NCBI GenBank assembly: GCA_024639405.1
Contig: JAHEIL010000008.1
Location: 1 to 49,173, forward strand
DNA length: 49,173 bases
Origin: Crocinitomicaceae bacterium
GTDB lineage: Bacteria; Bacteroidota; Bacteroidia; Flavobacteriales_D; Crocinitomicaceae
Reading direction: 5' to 3'
A program made the translations under genes and the position numbers. The notes beneath the pieces were generated by a model. The model was not told where the DNA came from. It worked only from the letters and a program-made list of their open reading frames with translations, and made no database searches. Shown one piece after another: positions 1 through 7,346 of this stretch (position 1 is the stretch's first letter; each line of letters opens with the position of its first letter).

Positions 1-456
1 TACATCCGACACAGCAATCGTGGACAATCCGAATCGATTAATCGTGGTGTATTGTTTAGCATTGGAGATTACATTACAATCTTAGACAGCGACGACGAAT
101 ACAAACCCAATCATTTGAGTGCTTGCTTGCAAGAAATTGATGCGTTAGATTTGATTTGCTCAACGACTGAAACAATTGTCGACAGTGAAAATGATTATTA
201 TGTGCCAGACAAAAATGACCAAACAAAATTAATTCACTTAGATGAAGTGATTTTATTTGGTACGCTTTTCGGTCGTAGAAAAGTATTTACAAGCCTTGAC
301 TTTAGATCCGGTTTTGCTGCAGATGCGCATTTTTACGAACAAGCAACACAATTATTTCGTGTAAAAAAGTTAGACTTACGCACCTACGTTTATCACAGAA
401 ATATTCCAAACAGTATTTGTGCAACAATCAAAAAAGCTAATTTAATCAACGCTTAA
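1..456 (+). CDS. Glycosyltransferase family 2 protein, C-terminal part (5' end outside window)
   Basis: The reading frame is open from the first base, so the gene is cut by the window edge and not started at the TTG near base 52. The visible fragment opens with a GT2-like stretch (NRGQSESINRGV, then GDYITILDSDDEY). The acidic DSDD motif (bases 85-96) is the nucleotide-sugar/metal-binding motif of GT-A glycosyltransferases, and 'D.Y.PNHL' after it is typical of the GT2 family. Known members transfer a sugar from a nucleotide-sugar to glycans or lipids at the cytoplasmic membrane. The gene after it starts two bases past the stop, so the two are probably co-transcribed. The N-terminal nucleotide-binding half is not visible, and donor and acceptor cannot be told. 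Confidence 0.85.
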   Translation, partial: YIRHSNRGQSESINRGVLFSIGDYITILDSDDEYKPNHLSACLQEIDALDLICSTTETIVDSENDYYVPDKNDQTKLIHLDEVILFGTLFGRRKVFTSLDFRSGFAADAHFYEQATQLFRVKKLDLRTYVYHRNIPNSICATIKKANLINA

Positions 457-458
457 TC

Positions 459-1226
459 ATGGCGATTGAATCTATCCAATTTCAGACAGGAACTAATTTG
501 GTCATGGCCTGCCACATCACTGGCGTATATGATGTGAATCGCAATATGACTCTTGCCGACGATGCGTATGATTTGGTGAAAGATTGGGCTGAATCAGTTG
601 CAGCTGCAAATTTACAAGGTGTTATTTTTCACAATAATTTCTCGGATGTAACTTGTCGATCGTTCGAAAATGAAAACATTCGATTTATTAAAGTCGCACA
701 GGATCCGCAATTTAATCCAAACGTATTTCGTTATTTCGTTTACCGAGATTTTTTGCAACAACACATGAAACAAATCGAAGGAGTTTTTATCACAGATGTA
801 ACCGATGTTGTGTTGGTGAAAAATCCATTTACAGACGCGTTGTATTTAAATAATCCAAACGCACTTTTTTGTGGCGACGAACCCAAAACTTTGCACAACG
901 ATTGGATGCTTGCACATTCAGAAAATTTACGCAACAACATCTCCGATTTTGCAACCTACGAAAGTACGTATGCAACTGAAACCTTATTGAATTGCGGCAT
1001 TATTGGCGGGACTTCCACCCTATTTTTGGATTTTTTAGAACAACTTTGTATTATTCACCAAGAGGCAAATCGAAACAATACAACTGCGTACACAGGAGAT
1101 ATGGGCGCATTCAATTACTTGGTTCGAACACAGTTTCAACAACAAGTTATTCACGGCGCACCAGTTAATACGGTTTTCAAAGCATATGAAAACGATCGAA
1201 CAGATTGCTGGTTCAGACATAAGTAG
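459..1226 (+). CDS. Putative GT-A-type glycosyltransferase-like protein
   Basis: This 255-residue soluble protein has no signal peptide or membrane segment. I do not recognise the family with certainty. It carries features resembling GT-A nucleotide-diphospho-sugar transferases: a hydrophobic strand followed by an acidic cluster (GVFITDVTDVVLVKNPF, about residues 108-124), a later 'LLNCGIIGG' segment like the acceptor-side motif of several GT families, and a C-terminal 'CWFRHK'. It begins two bases after the stop of the GT2 gene, which supports a shared role in glycan synthesis. The function is inferred from motif shape and neighbourhood only. It could be a conserved hypothetical protein of another fold. 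Confidence 0.6.
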   Translation: MAIESIQFQTGTNLVMACHITGVYDVNRNMTLADDAYDLVKDWAESVAAANLQGVIFHNNFSDVTCRSFENENIRFIKVAQDPQFNPNVFRYFVYRDFLQQHMKQIEGVFITDVTDVVLVKNPFTDALYLNNPNALFCGDEPKTLHNDWMLAHSENLRNNISDFATYESTYATETLLNCGIIGGTSTLFLDFLEQLCIIHQEANRNNTTAYTGDMGAFNYLVRTQFQQQVIHGAPVNTVFKAYENDRTDCWFRHK

Positions 1227-1243
1227 GTTTTAATGTAAACACC

Positions 1244-1594
1244 ATGAGAAAAATAACCGAAAACTTTCATTACTTCTATCTCTTATTGACGCTTGTTGGA
1301 GGTGGCTTTACCTTTTATTTTGTAGTACTTGGTATTATTGAACACCAAGGTAAATTTGATAGTATTGATTTTATCTCAAGTACTTGGATTGATAATTATT
1401 ATGCAAAAAGTTTAAGCTTAGACTTTTGGACAGGTACAATTGCTGGAACATTTTTTATCATTATGGAAGGTATTCGTCTAAAAATGAAGCGCATTTGGTT
1501 GTATCTTGTTTTGACAGTTTTTGTAGCTTATGCCTTTGGTTTTCCGTTATTCTTGTTTGTAAGAGAACTTCATTTGAGGAAAATGAAAAACTAA
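1244..1594 (+). CDS. DUF2834-like small integral membrane protein
   Basis: This 116-residue protein has about three hydrophobic helices (roughly residues 11-31, 60-78 and 82-104). The sequence matches the DUF2834 pattern as I know it: an N-terminal helix, a polar loop with 'FISSTWIDNYYAKSLSLD', a central 'EGIRLKMKRIWLYLVLT' segment and a terminal 'FGFPLFLFVRE'. DUF2834 proteins have no established biochemical role. The start ATG lies 17 bases after the preceding stop, so it may belong to the upstream transcript. It is an inner-membrane protein by inspection; function unknown. Confidence 0.7.
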   Translation: MRKITENFHYFYLLLTLVGGGFTFYFVVLGIIEHQGKFDSIDFISSTWIDNYYAKSLSLDFWTGTIAGTFFIIMEGIRLKMKRIWLYLVLTVFVAYAFGFPLFLFVRELHLRKMKN

Positions 1595-1735
1595 TATTGT
1601 CCTTATTTCAATTTACATACAAATTGTTAACCTTTAATCTAGTTTGCACTTTTGCCTTAAACATTCGCATTGAACCGCCAAATTAATATGAACCAAAAAA
1701 TTAAGCTAAATTAAGCATCTAATCGACCATTTAAT

Positions 1736-2425
1736 ATGCAAATCCCCCTTGAATCAATAAAACAAGTAGCTAGTTTTGAAGAACTAATAACAACAGATTT
1801 TGCCGGTTCAATCAATGCGATTTGTTGGGAAAGAACTTTGGAAGGTGATTTTGCTGAAATTGTCAATAAATTATCAAACATTGATAATACTATTTTAATA
1901 GACGAAGAACAACTTAGTCAACTATTACTGAGTCCAAAAGGGCAACTAGCACGAAAAACACTGTTAGAAGATTTCCAACAATTGAAAGCAATTGGCGCTT
2001 CCCCAGAATTAAATGTTTTAAAAGATTACGAAAAAGATGAAGATTATGCTGTTTTCCCTAAAGATGTTTATTCATTTCACGTAGATAGATCGCCAATACC
2101 AGTCGCAACTTTTTTATGTACTTATTATGGCGATTCAAGCGAAATCGTTTCCAATTCCGAAGCAGTTCAAAAAATTATACTTCCAGAAATACGAACCGAA
2201 CTTAGAAAATTATACAAAGGAACAGAAGAAGGATTTGATGCTTTTCTTATTGAAAATTTCTATGATTTACATTATCAAGCGAATCAAAATGCAAACATCA
2301 TTCAATTTGGAACAGGGAATTTATGGAAAATTGCTGTTGATCATCCAAAAATGAAAGTAGCGCCATGTATTCATAGAGCTCCACAAGAAAAATCGGGACA
2401 AAAACGTTTACTTTTAATTTGTTGA
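1736..2425 (+). CDS. DUF1826-like protein
   Basis: This is a cytoplasmic 229-residue protein without membrane segments. It shows the landmarks I associate with DUF1826: an N-terminal 'INAICWERTL', a central 'YSFHVDRSPIPVATFLCTY' (about residues 104-122) and a C-terminal 'HRAPQEKSGQKRLLL'. The conserved His residues in the central and C-terminal motifs and the Cys in 'FLCTYYG' could bind a metal. In the family a GxGTEW motif usually follows the TYxG; here it is degenerate (GDSSEIV), so the assignment is moderate. The reaction is unknown. The 140 bases upstream of the start hold no gene and I see no clear promoter. Confidence 0.55.
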   Translation: MQIPLESIKQVASFEELITTDFAGSINAICWERTLEGDFAEIVNKLSNIDNTILIDEEQLSQLLLSPKGQLARKTLLEDFQQLKAIGASPELNVLKDYEKDEDYAVFPKDVYSFHVDRSPIPVATFLCTYYGDSSEIVSNSEAVQKIILPEIRTELRKLYKGTEEGFDAFLIENFYDLHYQANQNANIIQFGTGNLWKIAVDHPKMKVAPCIHRAPQEKSGQKRLLLIC

Positions 2426-2486
2426 GATAACCTTTTGATAATTTCAACGTAGAGTAGTGCATTATTGAATTTTTAAAAAACGAACT

Positions 2487-2858
2487 ATGAAAAATCAAAA
2501 ACTACTATTTTGGATTTCAACAGGATTAATTGCTTTATTTGAAGGAGTTATGCCAGCATTGACTTCACAAACAGAACTAGCAAAAGAAGGCATCACCCAT
2601 TTAGGTTATCCTCTTTATTTTGGAAATGCATTGGTAATTTTTAAGGTATTGGGTGTTTTAGCATTGATCATTCCAGCTGTACCTAAACGTATCAAAGAAT
2701 GGGCTTATGCCGGTTTTGCCTTTGATTTTATATTCGCTGCAATCAGTCACGGAGCAGTAGATGGCATCAATGGAAATACTTTTTTCCCATTTATTGTATT
2801 AGCTGTTTTAGCTGTTTCTTACGTATCGTATCACAAAATAAACGATCAGAAAGCATAA
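2487..2858 (+). CDS. DoxX-like family membrane protein
   Basis: This 123-residue protein has four predicted transmembrane helices covering most of its length, with the DoxX-like (PF13564-type) signatures 'TGLIALFEGVMPALT', 'HLGYPLYFGNALVIFKVLGVLALI' and 'KEWAYAGFAFDFIFAAISH'. Members are small inner-membrane proteins loosely linked to quinone/thiosulfate oxidation or stress response, but the function of this subgroup is not established. It ends 18 bases before the cytochrome c peroxidase gene, so co-transcription with that redox protein is likely. The family call is firm, the role is not. Confidence 0.8.
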   Translation: MKNQKLLFWISTGLIALFEGVMPALTSQTELAKEGITHLGYPLYFGNALVIFKVLGVLALIIPAVPKRIKEWAYAGFAFDFIFAAISHGAVDGINGNTFFPFIVLAVLAVSYVSYHKINDQKA

Positions 2859-2876
2859 TTTTACTACTTTAGTAAA

Positions 2877-4067
2877 ATGAGAAAACTACAACTTACTATT
2901 TTGCTACTACTAGTTTTTACAACTGGAATTGTACTCGTATCTTGTAAAAAAGAAACGCCAACGATTCAAGTAATCTCTGCTATTGATGCAACATTCAAAG
3001 GAAAGATTAACTTGAATCAATTGGAAAATTATGCTGGACAAACAATTCCAAGTTATATTACCAAAGACAATTCAGGAAGTAATTTTATTACAGATAAAGG
3101 AGCGACATTAGGTAGGGTATTGTTCTATGATAAAAATTTATCATTTAATAATACTATTTCTTGTGCAAGTTGTCACCGTCAAGCGGTTGCTTTTGGTGAC
3201 ACCGCAGTTGCGAGTAGTGGTGTAAATGGCTTGACAGGTCGACACAGCATGCGTTTAGTAAATGCACGTTTTGGATCTGAAACACGATTCTTCTGGGACG
3301 AACGAGCAAATTCATTAGAAGACCAATCAACGATGCCCATCAAAGACCACAAAGAAATGGGCTACAGTGGTCAAAATGGCGACCCATCTATCAACGATTT
3401 AATTGTAAAACTAGGCTCGCTTGCATACTACAAAGAATTGTTTCAATTTGTATATGGTAGTACTGAAATAACTGAAGCAAAATTACAAAATGCATTAGCG
3501 CAATTTATTCGAAGTATTCAATCTTTTGATTCAAAATACGATGCTGGTAGAGCTTTGGCTACAAATGACTTAGCTAATTTCTCAAATTTTACGAACCAAG
3601 AAAACACCGGTAAAAATTTATTTTTATCCAATCCAGTATTTGATAGTAACAGCGAACGTATCAGTGGTGGATTGGGATGCAACCAATGTCACAGAGCACC
3701 TGAATTTGACATAGATCCTTCCAGTAAAAGCAATGGTTTTGGAGGTAGTTTAGCTGGTACGCCGGATGTTACGAACACAAGAGCACCATCATTAAGAAAC
3801 CTAACAACAAGTTCAGGAACAATAAATGGTCCGATGATGCACACTGCTATTATAAAAGATTTGCAAGCAGCGATTGGACATTATGGGAATTTAACAAATG
3901 CAGCTTTAAACAATTCAAATTTGGATCCACGCTTAAAACCAAATGGAATTGGTCAGCAATTGCATTTAACTGCACAAGAAATCAATGCTGTGATTGCATT
4001 TTTAAAAACCTTAGGAGGAACTGATGTTTATTCGAATAAAAAATGGAGTAATCCGTTTCCAGAATAG
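2877..4067 (+). CDS. Di-heme cytochrome c peroxidase (MauG/CcpA family) lipoprotein
   Basis: The 396-residue precursor has an N-terminal hydrophobic segment ending in a lipobox (VLVSC), so it is probably an exported lipoprotein. Two CxxCH c-type heme sites are visible: CASCH at residues 96-100 and CNQCH at 268-272. The segment after the first heme (ARFGSETRFFWDERANSLEDQ, then 'PIKDHKEMG') is typical of bacterial di-heme peroxidases. Known members reduce hydrogen peroxide in the periplasm with electrons from cytochrome c, or oxidise protein residues like MauG. The length is usual. It follows the DoxX-like gene closely. The gene ends four bases before the convergent prfB, leaving no room for a separate terminator. 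Confidence 0.93.
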   Translation: MRKLQLTILLLLVFTTGIVLVSCKKETPTIQVISAIDATFKGKINLNQLENYAGQTIPSYITKDNSGSNFITDKGATLGRVLFYDKNLSFNNTISCASCHRQAVAFGDTAVASSGVNGLTGRHSMRLVNARFGSETRFFWDERANSLEDQSTMPIKDHKEMGYSGQNGDPSINDLIVKLGSLAYYKELFQFVYGSTEITEAKLQNALAQFIRSIQSFDSKYDAGRALATNDLANFSNFTNQENTGKNLFLSNPVFDSNSERISGGLGCNQCHRAPEFDIDPSSKSNGFGGSLAGTPDVTNTRAPSLRNLTTSSGTINGPMMHTAIIKDLQAAIGHYGNLTNAALNNSNLDPRLKPNGIGQQLHLTAQEINAVIAFLKTLGGTDVYSNKKWSNPFPE

Positions 4068-4071
4068 TAAA

Positions 4072-5154
4072 TTAATTTCCGTACATCATCAAATACGATT
4101 TCAAAAAAGGCATCAATTCACCATTCAATACTTTATCAGGATCATTAACCGTATAATCAGTTCGGTGGTCTTTTACGCGTCGGTCGTCTAATACATAGCT
4201 ACGGATTTGCGAGCCCCACTCGATTTTCTTTTTACCTGCTTCTATTTCGTCACGTGACTCTTTTCGTTTACGCAACTCCATTTCGTATAATTGAGAACGC
4301 AATAATTGCATGGCTTTTTCTCGGTTTCCTAATTGTGAACGAGTTTCCGTATTTTCAATAACAATTCCTGTAGGCGCGTGTTTCAATCGAACGCCTGTCT
4401 CTACTTTATTGACATTTTGCCCTCCTGCTCCACCAGATCGGAAAGTATCCCAACTAATATCAGCAGGATTAATGTAAATATCAATGGTGTCATCAACAGA
4501 TGGATACACATAAACTGAAACAAAAGAAGTCATTCGTTTTCCTTGCGCATTAAAAGGACTTACGCGCACCAAGCGGTGAATACCATTTTCTCCATTTAAA
4601 TATCCGAAAGCAAATTCTCCTTCAATCTCCAATGTAACTGTTTTAATTCCAGCAACATCGCCTTCTTGAAAATTGAGTTCTTTAACTTTGTATTTATTTT
4701 TTTCAGCGAACATCAAGTACATGCGCATTAGCATACCAGCCCAGTCGCACGCTTCTGTACCACCTGCACCTGCAGTAATTTGAAGTACAGCACTCAAACT
4801 ATCTTCTTCACCAGACAGCATGTTTTTCAATTCCAATTCTTCGACTTCTGTTACTAAATTCGAATACGCTTCATCCACTTCATCTTCTTCAGCAGCTCCT
4901 TCTTTCACAAATTCAATCAACACTTCGATGTCATCAAAAGAAGCTTTCAATTGATCGTAAGAAGCAATCCAAAATTTCAAGGAACGAATCGATTTCATTT
5001 GCACTTCTGCTGTTTTAGGATTGTCCCAAAAAGTAGGATCTTGTGATTTCAATTCTTCTTCTTGCAATTGCATTCGCTTTTCCTCTATCTTAAGATAGCT
5101 TTCAATTGCCTTGATTCGTCCTAAAATGTCTTTTAATTGATCTTGATTAACCAT
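4072..5154 (-). CDS. prfB: Peptide chain release factor 2
   Basis: RF2 recognises UGA/UAA stop codons and triggers peptide release on the ribosome. The GGQ catalytic motif is at residues 244-246 within '[13 protein letters not shown]', and the codon-recognition tripeptide SPF is at 199-201, which identifies RF2 rather than RF1. The C-terminal '[12 protein letters not shown]' is also typical. The length of 360 residues is usual. The whole protein is encoded in one frame: the region equivalent to the E. coli programmed frameshift (SYLKIEEK here) has no in-frame UGA and no preceding AGGGGG-type stimulator, so the usual autoregulatory frameshift is absent. A -7 box ends four bases before the ATG, suggesting a leaderless mRNA. 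Confidence 0.97.
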   Translation of the reverse strand: MVNQDQLKDILGRIKAIESYLKIEEKRMQLQEEELKSQDPTFWDNPKTAEVQMKSIRSLKFWIASYDQLKASFDDIEVLIEFVKEGAAEEDEVDEAYSNLVTEVEELELKNMLSGEEDSLSAVLQITAGAGGTEACDWAGMLMRMYLMFAEKNKYKVKELNFQEGDVAGIKTVTLEIEGEFAFGYLNGENGIHRLVRVSPFNAQGKRMTSFVSVYVYPSVDDTIDIYINPADISWDTFRSGGAGGQNVNKVETGVRLKHAPTGIVIENTETRSQLGNREKAMQLLRSQLYEMELRKRKESRDEIEAGKKKIEWGSQIRSYVLDDRRVKDHRTDYTVNDPDKVLNGELMPFLKSYLMMYGN

Positions 5155-5158
5155 ACGG

Positions 5159-5166
5159 CAAAGTTA
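5159..5166 (-). promoter_or_regulatory. Putative prfB -7 promoter element (TAACTTTG)
   Basis: The reverse strand reads TAACTTTG, a perfect match to the Bacteroidota -7 consensus TAnnTTTG. Its last base is followed by CCGT and then the prfB ATG, so transcription would start at or next to the start codon. No convincing -33 TTTG lies 19-21 bases upstream. Confidence 0.6.
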
Positions 5167-5184
5167 ATAATAAGTCTAGAAATG

Positions 5185-5210
5185 GAAGATGTTTGATGCA
5201 AACAATCTTC
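5185..5210 (-). other. Hairpin between the 5235-5822 gene and prfB
   Basis: The two arms GAAGAT(T)GTTTG and CAAACATCTTC flank a three-base loop and form an 11-bp stem with one bulged base. It lies downstream of the hypothetical gene and upstream of the prfB promoter. The bases after it are not a good U-run, so it may be a weak terminator, an mRNA 3' end stabiliser or simply a chance structure. Confidence 0.35.
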
Positions 5211-5234
5211 AAACTTCCATTAGAATTTTTCTAC

Positions 5235-5822
5235 TTAATCATCTAATTCATGTAATAACATGACGCCAGAACCACGGACCACCAAATCTTCAGAAACAAC
5301 TTTTAATTGCTCACCAGCATAATAGACTTCTACCAAAGAGGGATATTGATAGGATTCGATCGCGTGAAGTGTTAAAAATTGTAGTTGGTTGACATCAAAG
5401 TTAGTGGTTTGAATTTCAAACTTACCAAACATTCCAGTTTCTTGTTCTACAAGAAGAATGGTTTGCATGCCCGGTAATTGAGGAAAGCGTATGTTATCTT
5501 CTACATTCACATTAAAAATTGGAAACAGTGTGAAATTTAAATCCAATTCATCCGCATCAATTTTGAAGAGCGTTTTTCGTTTCTCTTTTAATTCAATGGA
5601 ATTATTTTTTTTCAAGGCAAAAAATCGATACTCTCCACGAGTTGCCATTTCCGACCAATGGTCAAAGCCGTAATGTTTAATAAAGTCGAAGTCGAAAAAA
5701 AGTCGCTCCCAAGGTAGTTGATGACGTTCTTTGATTGCAGACATTTCTTGAAATTGAGCTAACGGAATATCGCAAACCCAACACCTTAATCCTTCACCAA
5801 ATAAATTTAAAACAACAGACAT
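5235..5822 (-). CDS. Conserved-looking hypothetical protein
   Basis: I do not recognise this 195-residue protein. It has no signal peptide and no membrane helix. The N-terminus holds a 'CWVCDIP' pair of cysteines (about residues 14-17), followed by a Trp/Phe/His-rich stretch (LPWERLFFDFDFIKHYGFDHW). The second half alternates short hydrophobic strands and acidic residues, which suggests a beta-rich fold. Codon use and base composition resemble the neighbours. A TATTTTTG -7-like element (reverse strand, 5852-5859) about 30 bases upstream supports the ATG start. It precedes prfB in the same direction but is separated from it by a hairpin and the prfB promoter. Confidence 0.7.
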   Translation of the reverse strand: MSVVLNLFGEGLRCWVCDIPLAQFQEMSAIKERHQLPWERLFFDFDFIKHYGFDHWSEMATRGEYRFFALKKNNSIELKEKRKTLFKIDADELDLNFTLFPIFNVNVEDNIRFPQLPGMQTILLVEQETGMFGKFEIQTTNFDVNQLQFLTLHAIESYQYPSLVEVYYAGEQLKVVSEDLVVRGSGVMLLHELDD

Positions 5823-5851
5823 AGGGAGGCAAACCGATTTTAATATGGTGA

Positions 5852-5859
5852 CAAAAATA
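5852..5859 (-). promoter_or_regulatory. Putative -7 promoter element (TATTTTTG) for the hypothetical gene at 5235-5822
   Basis: The reverse strand reads TATTTTTG, matching TAnnTTTG, placed so that transcription would begin about 25 bases before the ATG. No -33 partner is evident. Confidence 0.4.
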
Positions 5860-5982
5860 AGCTTAATCCCTTATCATCTAATAAAAAAACAAGCGTATTT
5901 TTTGCTTTTTTTTTGCTCATACTTACAATAAATAAATAAACTTATTAACTTCGTGTTTTGAAACAAAAATTAAGCATATAAA

Positions 5983-6360
5983 ATGAACATTCCACAAAAT
6001 TTAAAATACACAAAAGACCACGAATGGGTAAGTGTATCAGGTGATATTGCAACAATCGGAATTACTGATTTCGCACAAAGTGAATTGGGAGATATCGTTT
6101 ACGTTGAAATCGAAACAGAAGGAGAGACTTTGGGTCAAGAAGAAGTTTTTGGTTCTGTTGAAGCAGTAAAAACAGTTTCGGATTTGTTTATGCCATTAAG
6201 TGGAGAAATCATTGAATTTAATGCTGGATTAGAGTCAAGCCCTGAGTCAGTTAACACAGATCCTTACGGAGATGGTTGGATGATCAAAGTGAAAATTTCT
6301 GACGCAAATGAATTAGAAGGTTTATTAGATGCTGCTGCTTACGAAGCATTGGTAGGTTAA
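5983..6360 (+). CDS. gcvH: Glycine cleavage system H protein
   Basis: GcvH is the lipoyl-carrying shuttle of the glycine cleavage complex: its lipoamide arm carries the aminomethyl group from the P protein to the T protein and electrons to the L protein in the cytoplasm. The 125-residue length is normal. The family signature is clear: 'YTKDHEWV' near the N-terminus, '[18 protein letters not shown]', and the lipoylation site '[11 protein letters not shown]' with the acceptor lysine at residue 63. The other gcv genes are not nearby, as is common in Bacteroidota. A rho-independent terminator follows the stop directly, so the gene is probably monocistronic. Confidence 0.97.
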   Translation: MNIPQNLKYTKDHEWVSVSGDIATIGITDFAQSELGDIVYVEIETEGETLGQEEVFGSVEAVKTVSDLFMPLSGEIIEFNAGLESSPESVNTDPYGDGWMIKVKISDANELEGLLDAAAYEALVG

Positions 6361-6379
6361 TAGAACAACTTATACTTTT

Positions 6380-6414
6380 AAATCCCTCAATCATTTGGTT
6401 GAGGGATTTTTTTT
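6380..6414 (+). terminator. Rho-independent terminator of gcvH
   Basis: An 11-bp perfect inverted repeat (AAATCCCTCAA / TTGAGGGATTT) with an eight-base loop is followed by a run of eight or more T. It begins about 20 bases after the gcvH stop. Confidence 0.9.
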
Positions 6415-6449
6415 ATTTCAAAATGTTGCTAAATTTTAGTTTAAACTCC

Positions 6450-7337
6450 TTAATAGTTGGATGTTGCACCACCAACATTTTCAATGGGGTGCCAAATTGT
6501 TTTAATCTCTTGAACATCTGAAATGTAATGAAGCCCTTGTGCATCGGCTTTTTTCCAATCTGTTGAATAGGCAAAAACACGTTTCACATTCAACACTGCA
6601 TTTTCTTGAATTTCTTTTAATTTCAATGGATCACTTCCACCATAAACGAGTGCATTCACATCCATGTGAGTTGACAACGTTGGAGCCATTTCATCCGTTG
6701 AACCGGTTAAAATATTGATAACACCACCTGGAACATCAGAAGAATGTAAAACTTCTGCAAACGTAACAGCGCACAATGGCAACTTTTCAGATGCTAAGAC
6801 AACAACTGTGTTTCCACCGCAAATTACTGGTAAGACCAATGAAACTAATCCAATTAAAGAGCTATTTTCTGGTGCAATTATTCCAACAACTCCCATAGGT
6901 TCAGCAACAGAGAAATTAAAATGAGAAGAAGCAACTGGATTCACAGAACTAACAATTACTTGGTATTTATCACACCAACCAGCATAATACACGATGCGAT
7001 CAATGGCCAAATTCACTTCTGATTCTGCAGCTTGTTTACTTGAACCTTGAAATTGCAACTCTTCCACGAATTGTGCTTTGCGTCCTTCCAACATTTCTGC
7101 AATTCGGTACAAAATTTGTCCGCGGTTAAATGCAGAACGTTCAGACCAAGATCCAACTGCTTTTCGTGCTGCAACAACTGCATTTCGTACATCCTTTCTG
7201 GAAGACAAGCAAATATTGCCAAGTACCTTTCCTTCTTTATTTACAGGAGAGTAATAACGCCCCGATTCTGTTCGAGGGAATTGACCTCCGATGTATATTT
7301 TATACGTTTTAACTATTTCCAAACGACTCATTTTCAA
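6450..7337 (-). CDS. Non-catalytic ALDH-like protein, resembling the ALDH16 C-terminal domain
   Basis: This 295-residue protein is homologous to the N-terminal NAD-binding part of aldehyde dehydrogenases ('YKIYIGGQFPRTESGRYYSPV', 'AVVAARKAVGSWSERSAFNRGQILYRIA' region, 'GVVGIIAPENSSLIG', 'PGGVINILTGS') but stops before a catalytic domain. The catalytic Cys and general-base Glu motifs are missing, and the conserved 'PWNFP' is replaced by 'PENSS'. It starts nine bases after the stop of the full-length aldehyde dehydrogenase. Bacterial ALDH16 enzymes are known to carry an extra C-terminal Rossmann-plus-beta-flap domain that mimics the classic ALDH dimer partner. I infer that this gene is that domain as a separate polypeptide. 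The alternative is a decayed duplicate, but the frame is intact. Confidence 0.8.
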   Translation of the reverse strand: MKMSRLEIVKTYKIYIGGQFPRTESGRYYSPVNKEGKVLGNICLSSRKDVRNAVVAARKAVGSWSERSAFNRGQILYRIAEMLEGRKAQFVEELQFQGSSKQAAESEVNLAIDRIVYYAGWCDKYQVIVSSVNPVASSHFNFSVAEPMGVVGIIAPENSSLIGLVSLVLPVICGGNTVVVLASEKLPLCAVTFAEVLHSSDVPGGVINILTGSTDEMAPTLSTHMDVNALVYGGSDPLKLKEIQENAVLNVKRVFAYSTDWKKADAQGLHYISDVQEIKTIWHPIENVGGATSNY

Positions 7338-7346
7338 TACAATTGA

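Noticed and set aside
1595-1735. Possible small gene or RNA in the gap after the DUF2834 gene
   Set aside because: The 140 bases are AT-rich with no open frame with a plausible start, no hairpin with a U-run and no tRNA-like fold.
5900-5982. Possible promoter or riboswitch ahead of gcvH
   Set aside because: A TAACTTCG is near-consensus but has no -33 partner at the right distance, and I see no conserved glycine-riboswitch core.
6450-7337. Pseudogene interpretation of the short ALDH-like gene
   Set aside because: The frame is intact over 295 codons, the start lies nine bases after its partner, and the missing part corresponds to a whole domain, so a functional subunit is more likely.
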